From Eucommia ulmoides (Eukaryota > Streptophyta > Magnoliopsida > Garryales > Eucommiaceae): a stretch of 64,000 nucleotides of DNA. This document shows positions 22,040 to 34,733 of this stretch, piece by piece. The position numbers and the translations under genes were made by a program. The stretch covers positions 6,630,048-6,694,047 of the forward strand of contig CM028336.1 in NCBI GenBank assembly GCA_016647705.1, given 5' to 3'. How positions within the stretch are numbered: the first letter of the stretch is position 1; each line of letters opens with the position of its first letter. Under the pieces are notes generated by a model. It saw only the letters and a list, made by a program, of their open reading frames with translations, was not told the DNA's origin and did not search any database.

Positions 22040-23917
22040 ATGGAGGAATCTGGGAGCTCAAAAGAAGAAGAAGGCGAACAGACAGGAATAGATGAGCAGG
22101 CTGTTGGGATGATGATGGCATCGCCGATGATGATGACCCCAGCCATCCATGTTCAAACTTTGCCCGCAGAATACGAACAGTAGTGTACCGTCTTGCAGCC
22201 AAAGATAAAATCCTTCAGAGATGTGTTAAATGGTAACAATGAAGTCCCAAAAAGGACCCTAGAAAAAGTGTATTTTGATGAGGAGGATGAGGACCCCATG
22301 TCAGAGAAAAATCATCGACCGGAGATTGAGACCTCACAGGGAGATGGCATACCAGAAGTCATCATCCCTGACACCATCATCTCCCAAATTAGGGAAAGAT
22401 GGAAGGATACTTTGATCATTAGGCTTATGGGGTGCTCAATTGGGTATAAGGTTCTATACGACAGAGCTAGGGTAATCTGGAAACTACAAAGGGACTTCGA
22501 ACTAATTGACTTAAATTATGGGTTCTATCTGGAAAGGTTTGATCGTATCACATACGCTCATAAGGTGCTTACGGAAGGACCTTCGGTGATCTTGGATCAT
22601 TATGTTACAGTCAGGAAGTGGGAACCTGACTTTAGGCTGAAATTCGCAACGAATTCCTGAACAGCGGTCTGGGTTAGGCTACCAAACATTCCTTTTGAGT
22701 ACTATGAGCCACCTATTCTGTATAGCATAGGGAAAAAGATTGGAAGACTGATCAAAATTGATGGTAACACGGCGGTAACGTATAGAGGAAAATTTGTCAG
22801 AATATGCGTGGAAATCGACCTTAACAAGCCTCTAGTTCCTTGTTTTAGGCTGAGAGGTATGGTGTTTAGAGTTGAGTATGAAAGTCTTCACGAGCTTTGT
22901 TATACTTGCAGGAGGGTTAATAACTGAACCGAAATGTGCTTGTTTGTCAAAACGCCAGAACAAAATGATGAAAGGTTACTAGAAAAAGCAGAAAGTTTGC
23001 CAGATAAGACGAACAGCGACGGGGATAGCCCTCCAACAGGCGAGGGCTCTGGGCTTAAGAAAGGGTCTAATCAGCAAGTCCATATCACACCCAAAGCTAC
23101 GACCCTAGGGTCAAAAGAGTCTGTTGCAATAGACGTTGATGAGGATGGCTTTGGGCTATGGCTGGTTGTAAACAAATAGAGGAAATTTGGGAAGGCTAAA
23201 CAAAAAAGAGACGTGCAAGGCATTAGTAAAGGGCCTAATGGTATGACCCATCATGATGATGGGAAAGAAGCTAGGGCAAAAAAAGCCCAAGCGAGCAAGG
23301 CCGTGAATAATGGCCCGAAAGCTAACAAGAACCAACAATTTAACCCAAGTGGATCTAACCAGAAGCTATATGGTTACAAAAAAGTAAACCCCAGTCATGA
23401 GTCTTATCTTCGAATTAAAGGAGGCAAGGAGGCGGTTCAGTCTCCCAAGAGCACGCTGGCGTCTCTAGTTGGCCAGAGGAGAGGTGATGATGGGATGGGT
23501 CTGTCTCGGAAATTAGCGAACATCCAAATTAATGGGGATGACCAGCCAACGACCCCTCCTATTCAATCATTTGCTTCACCCTACCCATCAAAACCCACTT
23601 CTCAAGCTTCTTCCAGTTCAGCCAAATCTATCCTTCAACCCTCTAAGCCTCCTGACGACCAGCTGAATCTCAGACCGAGATATGGACGAGATACGAACCA
23701 CTCTCCTCCAAGGCTCCCTAGTCTCCCTGAACAAGGGACATTGGGTAGAGCAAAACCAGATGGTGGAAGTGCTTTGGCTGGTGGACGAGGTAAGGCTTTC
23801 CATGGAGATAATAGAGAGAAGAGCCCTAGAGACACCATTCTTGAAAATGGAATTGGAAAGCGTGCAAGCTTGGGACAAACTGGTGATGAGGTGCAAGCAC
23901 CTACTGAAGCTCAGTGA
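22040..23917 (+). pseudogene. LINE ORF1 (DUF4283, degenerate zinc knuckle)
   Basis: ORF1 proteins bind element RNA and accompany it to the nucleus. ATG 22040 opens a frame that keeps one phase to TGA 23915, interrupted by stops at 22181, 22658, about 22925 and 23177. The N-terminus is acidic and Met-rich. DUF4283-type sequence is recognisable in WKLQRDFELIDLNYGFYLER, then TAVWVRLPNIPFEYYEPPIL. The CCHC knuckle is reduced to CYTCRRVNN-stop-TEMC: both outer cysteine positions remain but the His position is Asn and a stop falls inside. The C-terminal third is basic, Ser/Pro-rich and low in complexity. ORF2 starts 38 bp after this frame ends. Confidence 0.85.
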
Positions 23918-23954
23918 GCTCGACCCCCTTCATTCTTTGCCTTGTTTAGTCTCT

Positions 23955-26900
23955 ATGCGGATCCTTGCCTGGAACTGTAGAGATGCTGGTAATGAGCAGT
24001 TTTGCACTTCCTTTCGGGATATTTTCAATTTCAAAAGGCCTGAGATTGTGATTCTTCTAGAAACTAAAGTTGATTTGAGCAAAATGGAGAATTTTTTTGT
24101 TTCCTTGGGGGCTGACGGCTGTGACCCACATTAACCCTACTAGTCGATCGGGTGGTATTTGGGTTCTTTGGAGTCCTGATAAAATCTCACTTAGTCAGAT
24201 CCACTCTACTAATCAAGTGATCCACTTGAAAGTCTCTAGAGTGGGCCTTGAAGATTCGCTGTTGTCGGCGGTCTATGGGAACCCTAACCCCAACTGGAGA
24301 AAAGAGCTTTAGGAGGAGATGTCTAGTTTCTCCCAGTCCAACGATTCTCTATGGATGGAGGTGGGGGACTTTAACGATATCAGTTCTCAATTTGAGAAAT
24401 CTGGAACAGTGAGCAACCAGGATATTCGCTGCATCAACACTTTCAACACTAATATCTCTAGATGTGGGTTGAATGACCTGGGTGCTAGTGGTCTGACTAC
24501 GACTTGGGCTGGAAAGGCTGCGAATAGAGTCCGAGTCAATAAAAGGTTGGATCGTGTGGTTTGGAAAATGCTAACTGGTGCACCAACTTCCCAGAAGCTA
24601 GGGTGGAAACCCTCCCTCGTACGTATTTTGATTACTCCCCTCTTCTTGTTCATGTCTTGGGTATTAAAATGCTTAACTCTTCTCGCCCATTTAGATTTGA
24701 AGCTATGTGGTTGGAACACCCTAGCTTTAAATCCTTTCTGGAAGAGAATTGGAATATTGATGATATGAACATGGAGAACAATTTAGAGAACTTTAAAAAA
24801 AACATTCTAAAATGGAACAAAGAAGTGTTTGGTAATATATTCAAAACCAAAAGGCAACTTCTGGCTAGAATTTTGGGGATCCAAAAATTCCAAGACTCCA
24901 ATTTTTCTAGCCTGTTGGATGACCTTGAAAAAGTCCTAAAAAAGAGTATGCTGAACTTTTGAAAAAAGAAGAGATCTTCTGGTTCCAAAAGTCCAGAATT
25001 AACTGGCTTACTGTTGGAGATAAGAACACCAAATTTTTCCATGCTGCTACTAACCAAAGGCATAGGAAAAACAGAGTGTCGATGAATAAAAACAATCAAA
25101 ATGAATGGCTGGATCGTCAAGAGGATATCAAGCACCACGTTCGGGGTTTTTTTCATGATCTTTTTTGTGATAACCCCCCTATACAGTACTGTTCTGTTAT
25201 GTCTAATCAGGCTTGTATCCACCCTATCCAGTCTACTGACTATCCCTTCCAAAGCTCGATGCCAGGGGATAAGGAAATTAAAATTAATTTGTTTAACATG
25301 GGGGATTTTAAAGCCCCGAGCCCTGATGGCTATCAAGCTATTTTTTATAAAAGGAATTGGGACAAAGTGGGAAAGAATCTTTTTGATTTTGTTAAATCTT
25401 GCTTCAACAACAAATATATGCCCTCCAAAATGAATGAGACCCTCATTGTTCTTATCCCCAAAGTGGATATCCCTGAAAAGATTAGTCATTTTCTTCCAAT
25501 TAGTCTGTGTAATGTTCCTTATAAATTGGTTACTAAAATTCTGGTTGCGAGATTGAGACCCTTGTTGTCTAATGTTGTCGGCCTGTTTCAAAGCAGTTTT
25601 ATCCTGGGTAGACAAACTACAAATAACATAATAATTGCCCAAGAAATGCAACACAAACTCAAGTATTCGAAGAATAAAAAATGTGGAATGAATATGAAAA
25701 TTGATTTAGAGAAAGCTCATGATAAATTAAACTGGGATTTTCTTGAAAATACTCTTGGATTTTTTAATTTTCCTCACGATTGGATTAAGTTAGTCATGAA
25801 TTGTGTTAGAAAAGCGACAGCGAGAGTTCTATGGAATGAAGAGCCTCTAAAGGCTTTACGTTCCAAAGGGGCTTCTGGCAAGGGGACCCCTTCTCCCTTT
25901 ATCTGTTTGTTTTATGTATGGAGAGGTTGTCTCTTCTAATTTCTAAGGAAGTTAATAAAAGGAAATGGAGGGGTCTCAAAACAGCTAAAATGGTCCCGTT
26001 ATCTCCCACCTCTTATTCGCTGATGACATTCTCCTATTTGCCAAAGCTGACAAAGGGAGCTGTAACTCCATTCAAAGTACACTGTCTGCCTTTTCGGATG
26101 CGTCAGGTTTAGTCATCAATTTTGATAAATCTAAGTTGTTTGTTTCTCCCAAAGTTAACAATCTTATTGCTAAGGACATTAGTAAAGCGCTGGGTATTCG
26201 TTTAAGTAATGATTTGGGAACCTACCTTGGTACCCCTCTTTTGCTAAACATAATCAGTGAGAAATACTATAATTTTGTCCCTGAAAAAATGCAAAAGAGA
26301 CTCTCTAATTGGAAAGCGAGTAACCTTTCCATAGCGGGTCGAGCTACGTTGATAAAATCTGTTTTAACATCTATTCCGATATATTCTATGCAAACTGTCC
26401 CCCTTCCCATTAAATTGTGTGACAAAATTAACAAATTGGCTAGAAGCTTTCTTTGGGGAGACACTGATGATAGCAGAAAATATCTTATTGTCAGCTGGGA
26501 TAAGGTATGTGCTTCTTCCAATATGGGAGACCTAAACTTTAGAAAGGCTAGATACATTAACGCTGCGTTTATGGCTAAACTGGCTTGGAAAATTGCTTCT
26601 AAAAATAATAACCTCATCTGGGTGGATGTTATCATGGAGAAATATCAGATGGATAGAAACCCCAGAACTTAAAAGAAGCAAAATATGGGTTCGCATATCT
26701 GGAGGGGTATCTTCCACTCCAGGCCAATCATTGCCAAAGGGCTTAAATGGAAAATTGGTAATGGCACTAACGTTAATCTTTGGAATGATTGGTGGTGTGA
26801 AAATGGACCTCTGGGCAATGATGAGCTCCAACAAAGATTGGATCTTAAGAATGCCAATATTTTGAATGATTCTGGTAGTTGGTTTCTTCTGCCGATCATT

Positions 26901-29900
26901 CATATTATCTCGGATAGCTAAGTGAACGATATTTTGAGCTCTGAGCCCCCGAATTTCCTGGAAGAGGATGTAGCCATTTGGGTTCCGGAAAATTTAGGCA
27001 AATTCACGGTTAAATCGACTTATGCGCTTGTTGCGGATTTTAAAGCTACCCAATCCTCTTCCAATTGAGAGTGGATTTAGAAGCTTAAAATCCCACAAGC
27101 CCTAAAATTCTTTCTTTGGAAAATCTTTCATAGACGATTGTTCACCAATGAATTGAGGGATAATTGGTCTATGGATGCCTTGACCATTTATAAGAGATGC
27201 AATGGAGCCGTTGAAACCATTGATCATGTGCTTAAGACTTGCCCAAAGGCTTGGCACGTGTGGTCCATGTGTTTTGATAAAAGCCAGTTAATATGTGGTC
27301 GAGAGATGGATATCCAAAGCTGGATCTCAAAATTTATTAAAGGACGAATGGTTAAACTTTCATTTCTTTACTTATTTTTTGCCATTTTATGGGGTATTTG
27401 GAAGGACCAGAACAAATAGTCAATTGAAGAGATCACCCATGACCCCTTTGTGGTTGTCTCCAATATTTGTCGTCATTTGAAGGAAATGTTGGAAGCCTTC
27501 TGTCCTTCGAAATTCCATAATGGCTATAGTCGGCCTTCTGATTTTAAATGGTCTCCTCCTCTTGCGGGTTATTTCAAGCTAAATACGGATGGGAGCGCCC
27601 TTGGAAATCCAGGAAGATGAGGTGTCCGAGGGCTTATTAGAAACATGGACGGAGCGTGGCAAATTCGGTTTTTCGGATATCTCCAATCATGTACAGGCTT
27701 GGAAGCTGAATTAAGAGCGATTCATACGGGCCTTTGCTTGGTGATTTTGAAAGGCTATACGAGGGTGTTGGTTGAGATTGATTCCCAGGAAGCTGTGGAT
27801 CTTATCAAGGGAGATTGTCACACCCCACCTCGGACACCCGTCATCATGGGGCCCGCGTGATGTCGACATGAAATCACCTAACTGACTAGACAACCACAAT
27901 TACGACAATATACAAAATCTAGATCTATACAACATATACATAATTCTATCAGATAGGGATACACCGTCCCAAATATAAGTACAACCAAACGAATCCCATG
28001 AACCTCACTTAGATTCATCTTTGATACCTCGCCTCAAAATTCCTCTCAAATGACTCAATCGTACGACCTGCATAACTCTATCTAGCGTCAGTAGGGGACC
28101 GACCAACTCCTAGCTATTTCACCTGCAAGTGTACTGCCTTCTTAGTAAAAATATTTTATAATAATAATTCATTCTACAACATCTAAATGGATAAAGCGTA
28201 AGTATATAAACACCACATAGCTCGGAGAATCTCTAGTATATATATAAGCAGTGAAAATAAAATAATATAAATAAGTTCCCTTCAAATCTATTTAGTATAA
28301 AATCATACCAATCACCATAATAAATAATAAATCATCCAATATAAGTAAAACACTACATCTCAAACACAACACATACTGGCTAGCCATAGTGATCGTTTTA
28401 ACCTCACGATCGGGAGTTGCAACGGTACCGTACCATCCGTAGGATATGTCTTCTTAACAAAACAAATGACCATATGCCCGGACCACCCATCGAACATGTC
28501 ATAATATATTGTCCACAAGCCGAACCACTTATCGGCTGGATATAATATTAATAATCATCTGCCGGACCACCCATTTGTAGGATATAATATCAATAATCGT
28601 CTGCCAGACCGCCCATCGACAAGACATAATATCAACAATTGCATGCCGGACCGCCCATCGGCAGGACATAAAATCAATAACATCATTAAATCAACAACAT
28701 CATCACCAACTATAACTCAATAAAAATCAACGCTCTGTCAAAGCAGATAAAATCAACAATATCGTCAAATCGATAACAACATCATCAAATCAACAATATC
28801 AATAACCTCGTCTCATCAATATTGTCAAAATCCCCAACATCCACCTTTTTTTTTTCTCCAAAATCGACTTTTAATCCAAAAATTATATTTTTCCCTTTTG
28901 TTTGAAAACCGTCTAATTTCAACAAAACTATTTTTCCACTTCTTTTTAAAACCACCATAATTTAACAAAAATCCATTTCCTTAACTTACCCAAAATCTGC
29001 TTGATCCATATCATTTATAAAATCATACAGTTCAAGTAAAACTATTTTACACACACATTTATATATATAAAAATAGTTTGGCAAGAAAACAATACACTCA
29101 CCTAATATTCTGCTCTCAAAAGCTCCACCGACTATCTGCTACTGAACTTCTGATAATTGTGAATCTATTTGTGACAAAACCTAAATTAATACTATAGAGA
29201 CAAATAACCTAATTATGTAATACGAACTCTACGTTCATTAATTTTTTCATTCCCCATGTTTCGTTATGTAAAAATATATTTCGACGAATTTTAGCACTGT
29301 TAAAGTTTACTATTTAAACTTAATCCACATAAACGATCTCATTTGTTATATTCTTCATTTTGATACTTGAAGGTGAGAAACCTAATTTAGAAATCAAGTA
29401 AATTAGAAATGTTACCCGTTCCGAATCGATTGTCGATCTCCTTAAAATTTTATTTATTTTTGGTCTCAGCTTCCACCACCTCGGCGTAAAGCCCATCGTC
29501 GCGGCGAACCAGCTCTTCCATTTCTCAGTTAACACACTGATGGGTCACCGCGTAGGCGAGAACCCCCACCGCCTAAGCGAACGCTCAACAGCTTAAATTC
29601 CAGATTCACTGACTTCTCACTGCTTTGGCGATCGTGCGACAGATCCCTTTCTTGCTTCACTGAATTCCCACCGCAGCGACGAATCGAATCACTGCTGCAG
29701 TGGTGGTCATCTTCCTCCCTCTGCTTTGTTTTGAATCTCAACAACCTCTCTCTCTTCTCATTACCAACTCTGGCAACCACCACTACCAACGGCCCTCATA
29801 CGCACACACAACACACACAATCCTCACAACCACACACCCACACTCACGATCACCACCACCCTCACCACTAAATCTCAACACCCACACAACACATACTTAA

Positions 29901-30279
29901 CAAACTACGCTGGTGACGCCACGCGACCAACCACCGTCGGACCACAGTACCACCACCCAAAATTAATGACACACAAACACGAAATTACGGCATCGAATCA
30001 TAACAAAAAATAGGGAGTACCCACTTATCGGCGACAGATCACCCATGCACCGGGACTTCTCTATTTTCTTTCGTTACTATTGCCGGTGACAGTCCGACGA
30101 CACACCCACGACGGGACCAGAACACACACACACACACATACACACACTTATCAACACACACACACACTTATACAAACCCAGAAACTCACTGCCAGCGACC
30201 CCACATGATCGGCGACAAAACCTCCTCTTCTTGATCCTTCTCCGTTCTTATTCATTTTCTCTCGTTTGCGTGTGTATGA

Positions 30280-30320
<41 letters not shown>

Positions 30321-30767
30321 CTAATTTAATTGTAATTACATAAATCTCCCCCTTTTATTTTGTTAAGATAATAATTAGACCAAATTCTGATTTTAAGGTT
30401 TTTAATAATTACGAATTAATCCCTATTTTTTTTAAATCACACAATTAGTAGCACCGTCCACCCCGTTATTTTCAAATGTTCTACAATACAACTTAAATTG
30501 AGTGTATACAAAAAATCAGGGTCTTACAGATATTGTTCGGAGACCCATCTCTTAAGAGGTTGGATCATGAAATGCAAATTCATCTTGGAGAACCACGATT
30601 TGGAGATCAGATCCATCAGGAGAGAGGGAAATGGTTGTGCGGACCTCCTGGCACGTATGGGAGCGAGCAACAGATTAGAGCTCCACTACCTTGAGGATCC
30701 TCCGGAGGGTGTCAGAGGCTTATTGATTGCTGATATGAAAACGGATAACCCCCTGCCTGACTACTAG
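23955..30767 (+). pseudogene. LINE ORF2: endonuclease, reverse transcriptase, RNase H
   Basis: Starts at ATG 23955 (MRILAWNCRDAGNEQF), the usual APE-endonuclease start. WMEVGDFNDI near 24355 and RVNKRLDRVV near 24530 are further endonuclease blocks. RT blocks include NWLTVGDKNTKFFH, GFFHDLF, ALIVLIPK-like LIVLIPKVD, and FADDILLFAKAD at about 26015-26050. Then come SIAGRATLIKSVLTSIPIY, the zinc-binding RVT region (ALKFFLWKIFHRRLFTN), and RNase H (FKLNTDGSALGNPG at about 27570; NGCADLLARMGAS at about 30630). Frame changes occur near 24110, 24560, 24955, 25900 and 26660, with stops at 24310, 26919 and elsewhere. RNase H is split by the solo LTR at 27816-30528, across which the phase is preserved. 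Confidence 0.88.
27816..30528 (-). mobile_element. solo LTR (family A), minus orientation, inside the LINE RNase H
   Basis: On the + strand it reads TGTCACACCCC...GGGTCTTACA, 2,713 bp, with 5-mers GAGAT (27811-27815) and GATAT (30529-30533) flanking at four of five matches. Removing it and one 5-mer keeps the LINE reading phase. Tandem units of about 45 bp around CCGGACCACCCAT occupy 28470-28690. Conserved GTGTACTGCCTTCTTAG (from about 28130) and its complement (29080-29103) enclose about 950 bp. CA/TG/TA microsatellites lie at 30119-30320. Confidence 0.9.
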
Positions 30768-30816
30768 TTTTGTGCTGTTTTTTTTTTCCACTAAAAAAGA
30801 AGAAGAAGCCATTTTA

Positions 30817-31690
30817 CCTAATAGATATCTCAAAAGTTGTTTTTACTTAAGGTAGAGAGATTAACTAAAAATTGGTAGGAATTATTAACTACTAATTTGC
30901 CTATTCAATATTAATGTTACTTATTTTAACTTATTAGGTAAATGTTTGTTTAGGCAAAATAAAAATAAATGTACCATTTTCTCCTATTCCGTTAAGGAGC
31001 TCTTATTCAACTAAGGGGGGAAAGGTCGGGCAAAATAGCCAAGGGTCGGTAAAAGAGCTTTGTGCAGTAGGAGAAGCAAGCAACCACTACTAAAACATTG
31101 TGTGATTCCCTCCCTGGCTGCCTTTATCAATCTCAAATGGGGCACAAGAGGGGCCTCCCCACCACTTTTTCATTTAGGGTGAGAGGTGCACCAGACTCCA
31201 GCCGGAATATGTTTAATGCAAGAAGTCATGAGAAAACTGTAGCTTATGATCGTTCTGGAGTGACAGACAACGAACTCTATTCTATTGAATCTACCTGATA
31301 GAATCTCAACCGTATTTGAACATAATCAAAAGAAGTAATCAAACATCTCTTCCGCACCTGTGGAAACGATAGTGATTGTTTCCTAGTTTCTTGTTAATAA
31401 AAATATTAATAGTTAATTTATTTGACTAGCATAGTTAGAGTGCAACTTTAAATTTTTATTACTATTCATGAGTAAAAATAGTATTTTAAATAATGAAAAT
31501 AACTATTTAGGTTGGAGTATTAATCTTTTTCAACAAATGGGAAAATTATATTTTTGGTCTCTAAAATATGAGGCACATGTTTATATGGATCTTGAGGTTT
31601 ACTTAATTTCACATAATCTCTAAAATTTTACATTTTTTTAATCTAACAAAATTTAAAATATTATTAATAGTTTTAGATGAAAAATAAATT
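30817..31690. other. intergenic DNA with a less AT-rich island at about 31010-31310
   Basis: No gene recognised. 31010-31310 is compositionally unlike its neighbours and has 66-codon open reading without a family match; it could be an organelle-derived insert or old exon, but nothing proves this. The rest is AT-rich. Confidence 0.35.
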
Positions 31691-32262
31691 ATAACAATAC
31701 TTGTTTTTTTTTTTGGATAGTTCGGAAAATAAAACAAAAATACTACAAACAAACAAGCAAAAATTATCATTCTGGGCATAACTCAAAAGTCCTGTTTTCC
31801 ATTTCCTTGAAGAGGATATCTTCGGTGTCTCAAGGATTTTAGCATACAATCTCCCCTTACTCTTTTTTTCGTAAGTAGATTTGCACATCTATTGGTCTCT
31901 CTCTAGACAAATTGGAGTGCATAGATATTCATGAGAAGAAGTCTTTTGCATTTGTCAATCCATTGCTTGAAGTGGTGGTTCTCAGGACATAAATTCTAGA
32001 CAAGCGTGACTACGTCTACATAATCAGTTTCAATCATAACTCTAGGGGTAGTCTCTATTAACAACAATCTTGATTCCCGTGACCAATTTTTTTAATTCAA
32101 CTTCAAGGGCCGTACAGTTGTCCACACATCCGAAGTAGCCAACTTTCCAAACCCCAAGATTATCCCTTAGAAGACCTCTGATGTCCCCTTTACCCAGATT
32201 TCCTCTAACACAACCATCAGTATTAAGTTTTATAAATATTACTACCTCTAGAAGCTCTAAAC
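31690..32262 (-). pseudogene. 5'-truncated LINE fragment, RNase H domain
   Basis: On the minus strand KLNTDGCVRGNLGKGDIRGL is the RNase H start of plant LINEs, followed by CVDNCTALEVELKKLV, and after a stop by RETNRCANLLTKK, matching the end of the same domain. A run of 11 T on the + strand at 31704-31714 would be its poly-A tail. It contains stops and lacks everything upstream of RNase H. A captured RVT_3 host gene is less likely given the tail. Confidence 0.72.
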
Positions 32263-32333
32263 AAGTTAGTGATAAGTCTATTATGAAAAATAGTCCAAAT
32301 ATATATATATTTTTAAAATTTTCTGAGGGACTT

Positions 32334-32749
32334 TTGTGTGTTTGGTAACTTTGGTTGGAAGGAAAATGAATGGAAAAGAAAAGGAAAAGGAAAATGAAAT
32401 GAAAAATGAAAAAAAAATCTTGTTTGGTTGGATAAAAATGGAAGAGAAAATAAAATATGATGGATAAAACACAATTTTCGAGACAATTTTTTTCCTCACA
32501 AATTTGAGAGAAAAATAGAAGAAAAATGGTTAAAGATATCAAAATTACAATTATACCCTTAATAATAGATTTTTTAATTTATATTTTTTAATATATGAGG
32601 GTAAAATAGTAAATTATATTAAAATGAATTATTTTTATTCTTTTCATTTTCTTTTTCAATCAAACAACACTAGGAAAAATAATTTTCTTTCACAATGGAT
32701 AAAAATATTATCCTTTTATTTTCTTTTTCCTCCTTCCAATCAAACATAT
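32334..32749. mobile_element. MITE-like element
   Basis: The left end (GTGTTTGGTAAC... with TTGGTTGGAAGGAAAATG) pairs with the complement of the right end (TTTTTCCTCCTTCCAATCAAAC). The core is purine-rich and noncoding. Borders are approximate. Confidence 0.5.
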
Positions 32750-32750
32750 T

Positions 32751-33887
32751 AGGCCCCATTTGGTAACCGTTCCCGTCCCATAAATTCTCATCCCATTCCT
32801 AGATTTTTTGGGATTTCTATTTAGGAATAGCGTTTGGTAATCACTTTCATTTTTTTGTTTCCATTTCCATCCCATTCTAAAATGAGAATTGTGTCCATTT
32901 TTCCTTAAGGGTTGAGAAACAAAAAAAAAACCATTCCCATTTGTGCCCATCCCATTCTCATTTGCCAAAAAGGTCATAAAGGGAATTATTGTAATTATTA
33001 GTGAGACCTCCCTTCAATATTTGGTAGGCTTTTTTTTTTTTTCCTTCTTCTTTTCTTCGTGTTCTTGCGTCTTATTCGTTGATCGTTGATCATTGATTTC
33101 AACCTCACTTCGTCGTCAATTCCTCCTCTCAGTTCGTCGTCTTCGCCTTCGTCGTCATCGTCAAAACCTATTTCGTCACCATCGTCTTCGTATTCGTCGA
33201 AATCCGATTGATTTTTTGAAATCGAAATCGATTTCGATTTCGAGTTTGAAATCAAAACCCCATGTTGAATTTGTTCGAATTTGGACAGGTTTCTTCCAAA
33301 TCGTCGTCTGCTTCGTGTTCAAGGATGTTTGCTTCTTTGTCTTCATCCATCAATCTTCTTCAATCTTCTTCGTCTTTGTTCATCCGCGGCTGCTTCGCCT
33401 TCGTTCTTCTACGTTTGCTTCGTCTGCTTTGCCTTCAATTTCGATTTCGAAATCGAAATCGAAACATAAACGATTTGTGGGTTTGGATTAGGATTTTGAA
33501 ATTGTTGTATAATCGAAATAGCAACACGAGGGTTTGGATTGGGATTTCGAAATCATTTCGATTTGTGGTGTTCTATTTCGGGTTTCAAAGTCGAAATTGT
33601 TCTTGGTGTTCTTGAATAAAGATTTGGATTTGTGATTGTTGTTCTTGAATTTGTTATTCAATTTGTTTTAGGATTTGTTATTGAATTTATGGTTTAGGGT
33701 TCGTTCTTGATTTTTAAGGTAAAATTGTTACCAAACACAATTCTGTTCCCAGAACAAAAAAAAAAAAAAATTGTCGTTACCAAACGCCATTCTGCTCCCA
33801 AGAAGGAAACATAATTTTCATCGCATCCCATCTCCTTCCCATCCCACTGCATGGGATGTGAACAAAAATGGTTACCAAGCGGGCCCT
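32751..33887. mobile_element. PIF/Harbinger-like non-autonomous element
   Basis: The left terminus GGCCCCATTTGGTAACCGTT and the inverted right terminus GGGCCCGCTTGGTAACCATT agree at 16 of 20 positions. Flanking trinucleotides are TTA on the left and TTG on the right, close to the TWA target of this superfamily. The interior carries CGAAATCGATTTCGATTTCG palindromes and GAAGACGA-type repeats and codes only for low-complexity peptides. Confidence 0.62.
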
Positions 33888-33896
33888 TGGTTTCCA

Positions 33897-34381
33897 TGTC
33901 ACACCCCACCTCGGACCCTCGTCACTGTGGGGCCGATGTGACGTCGACAAGACAACACCTAATCGACTAACCAACCATAATACGTCAATATACAAATATG
34001 TTTTATTCTATACAATATATACGTAGTTTCATCCGATAGGGATACGCCCGTCCCAAAATATAAGAACAACCAAATTAAACTCATGAATCCTTCTCAGGTT
34101 CATCTCTGACACCTCGTCTCAAATTACACTCAAATGACTCTATTACATAACCCGCATCACTCTATCTAGCGCCAATAGGGGACTGACCGACTCCTAATTA
34201 ATCCACCTGCGAGTGTACTGCCTTCTTAGTAAAAATGTTTTATAATAATAATTCATTCTACAACATCTAAATGGATCAAACGTAAGTATATAAACATCAC
34301 GTAACTAGTAAAATCTCCATAATATAAGTAGTGAAAATAAAGCGATAAAGATAAGTCCCATTCAAATCCATCAAGTATAGT
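33897..34381 (-). repeat. partial outer LTR of the three-LTR element
   Basis: Matches the first 485 bp of the other family A LTRs and then jumps, at a TATA microhomology, to the internal region near the primer site. Confidence 0.82.
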
Positions 34382-34733
34382 TGAAACTAGTTGTTTCTCA
34401 ATTAAAATCTCACATTTCCAACTATTAGCACTCCCAAACGCAATCCACCCATTATTACCATTAACAACACAACATTACTCAAATCCATTAACTGACAATA
34501 GCACCACTTTGTCACATCACTACCTGCCAACAAGACAACCTACCTGGCATGATGCCAATGCACTAACTAATGTAATGAAAGAACCAATACCTACGTACCG
34601 AATTCACCTATTGACACCCTATCTCATGTCCCCTACTGATTAGACGACTGGGACGTCCCCCTATCCTATGGTCTTCTACTGATAAGACCACTGAGAGTCT
34701 ACAAAACCTATAACCTAGGCTCTGATACCAAAT

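Larger units (their letters stand above)
21923..30805 (+). mobile_element. full-length LINE (L1-type) interrupted by a solo LTR
   Basis: Two open frames in LINE order: ORF1 (DUF4283 and zinc knuckle) and ORF2 (endonuclease, RT, zinc-binding region, RNase H). The element is bounded by an 11-bp direct repeat AAGCCATTTTA at 21912-21922 and 30806-30816. The 3' end is CTAAAAAAGAAGAAG, an A-rich tail. Subtracting the 2,713-bp solo LTR and its 5-bp duplication leaves about 6.17 kb, normal for a complete plant LINE. ORF1 is broken by stop codons only; ORF2 has several frameshifts. It is dead but structurally complete. Confidence 0.9.

Noticed and set aside
24650-25654. 334-codon minus-strand reading frame
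   Set aside because: It is the mirror of LINE ORF2 coding sequence; the + strand carries clear endonuclease and RT motifs.
28470-28690. Possible CRISPR-like array
   Set aside because: Units are adjacent and degenerate with no unique spacers, and they recur in every LTR of the family in a plant genome.
33060-33700. Possible host exon with Ser/Arg-rich translation
   Set aside because: It lies between matching inverted ends of a PIF-like element and is simple-sequence derived.
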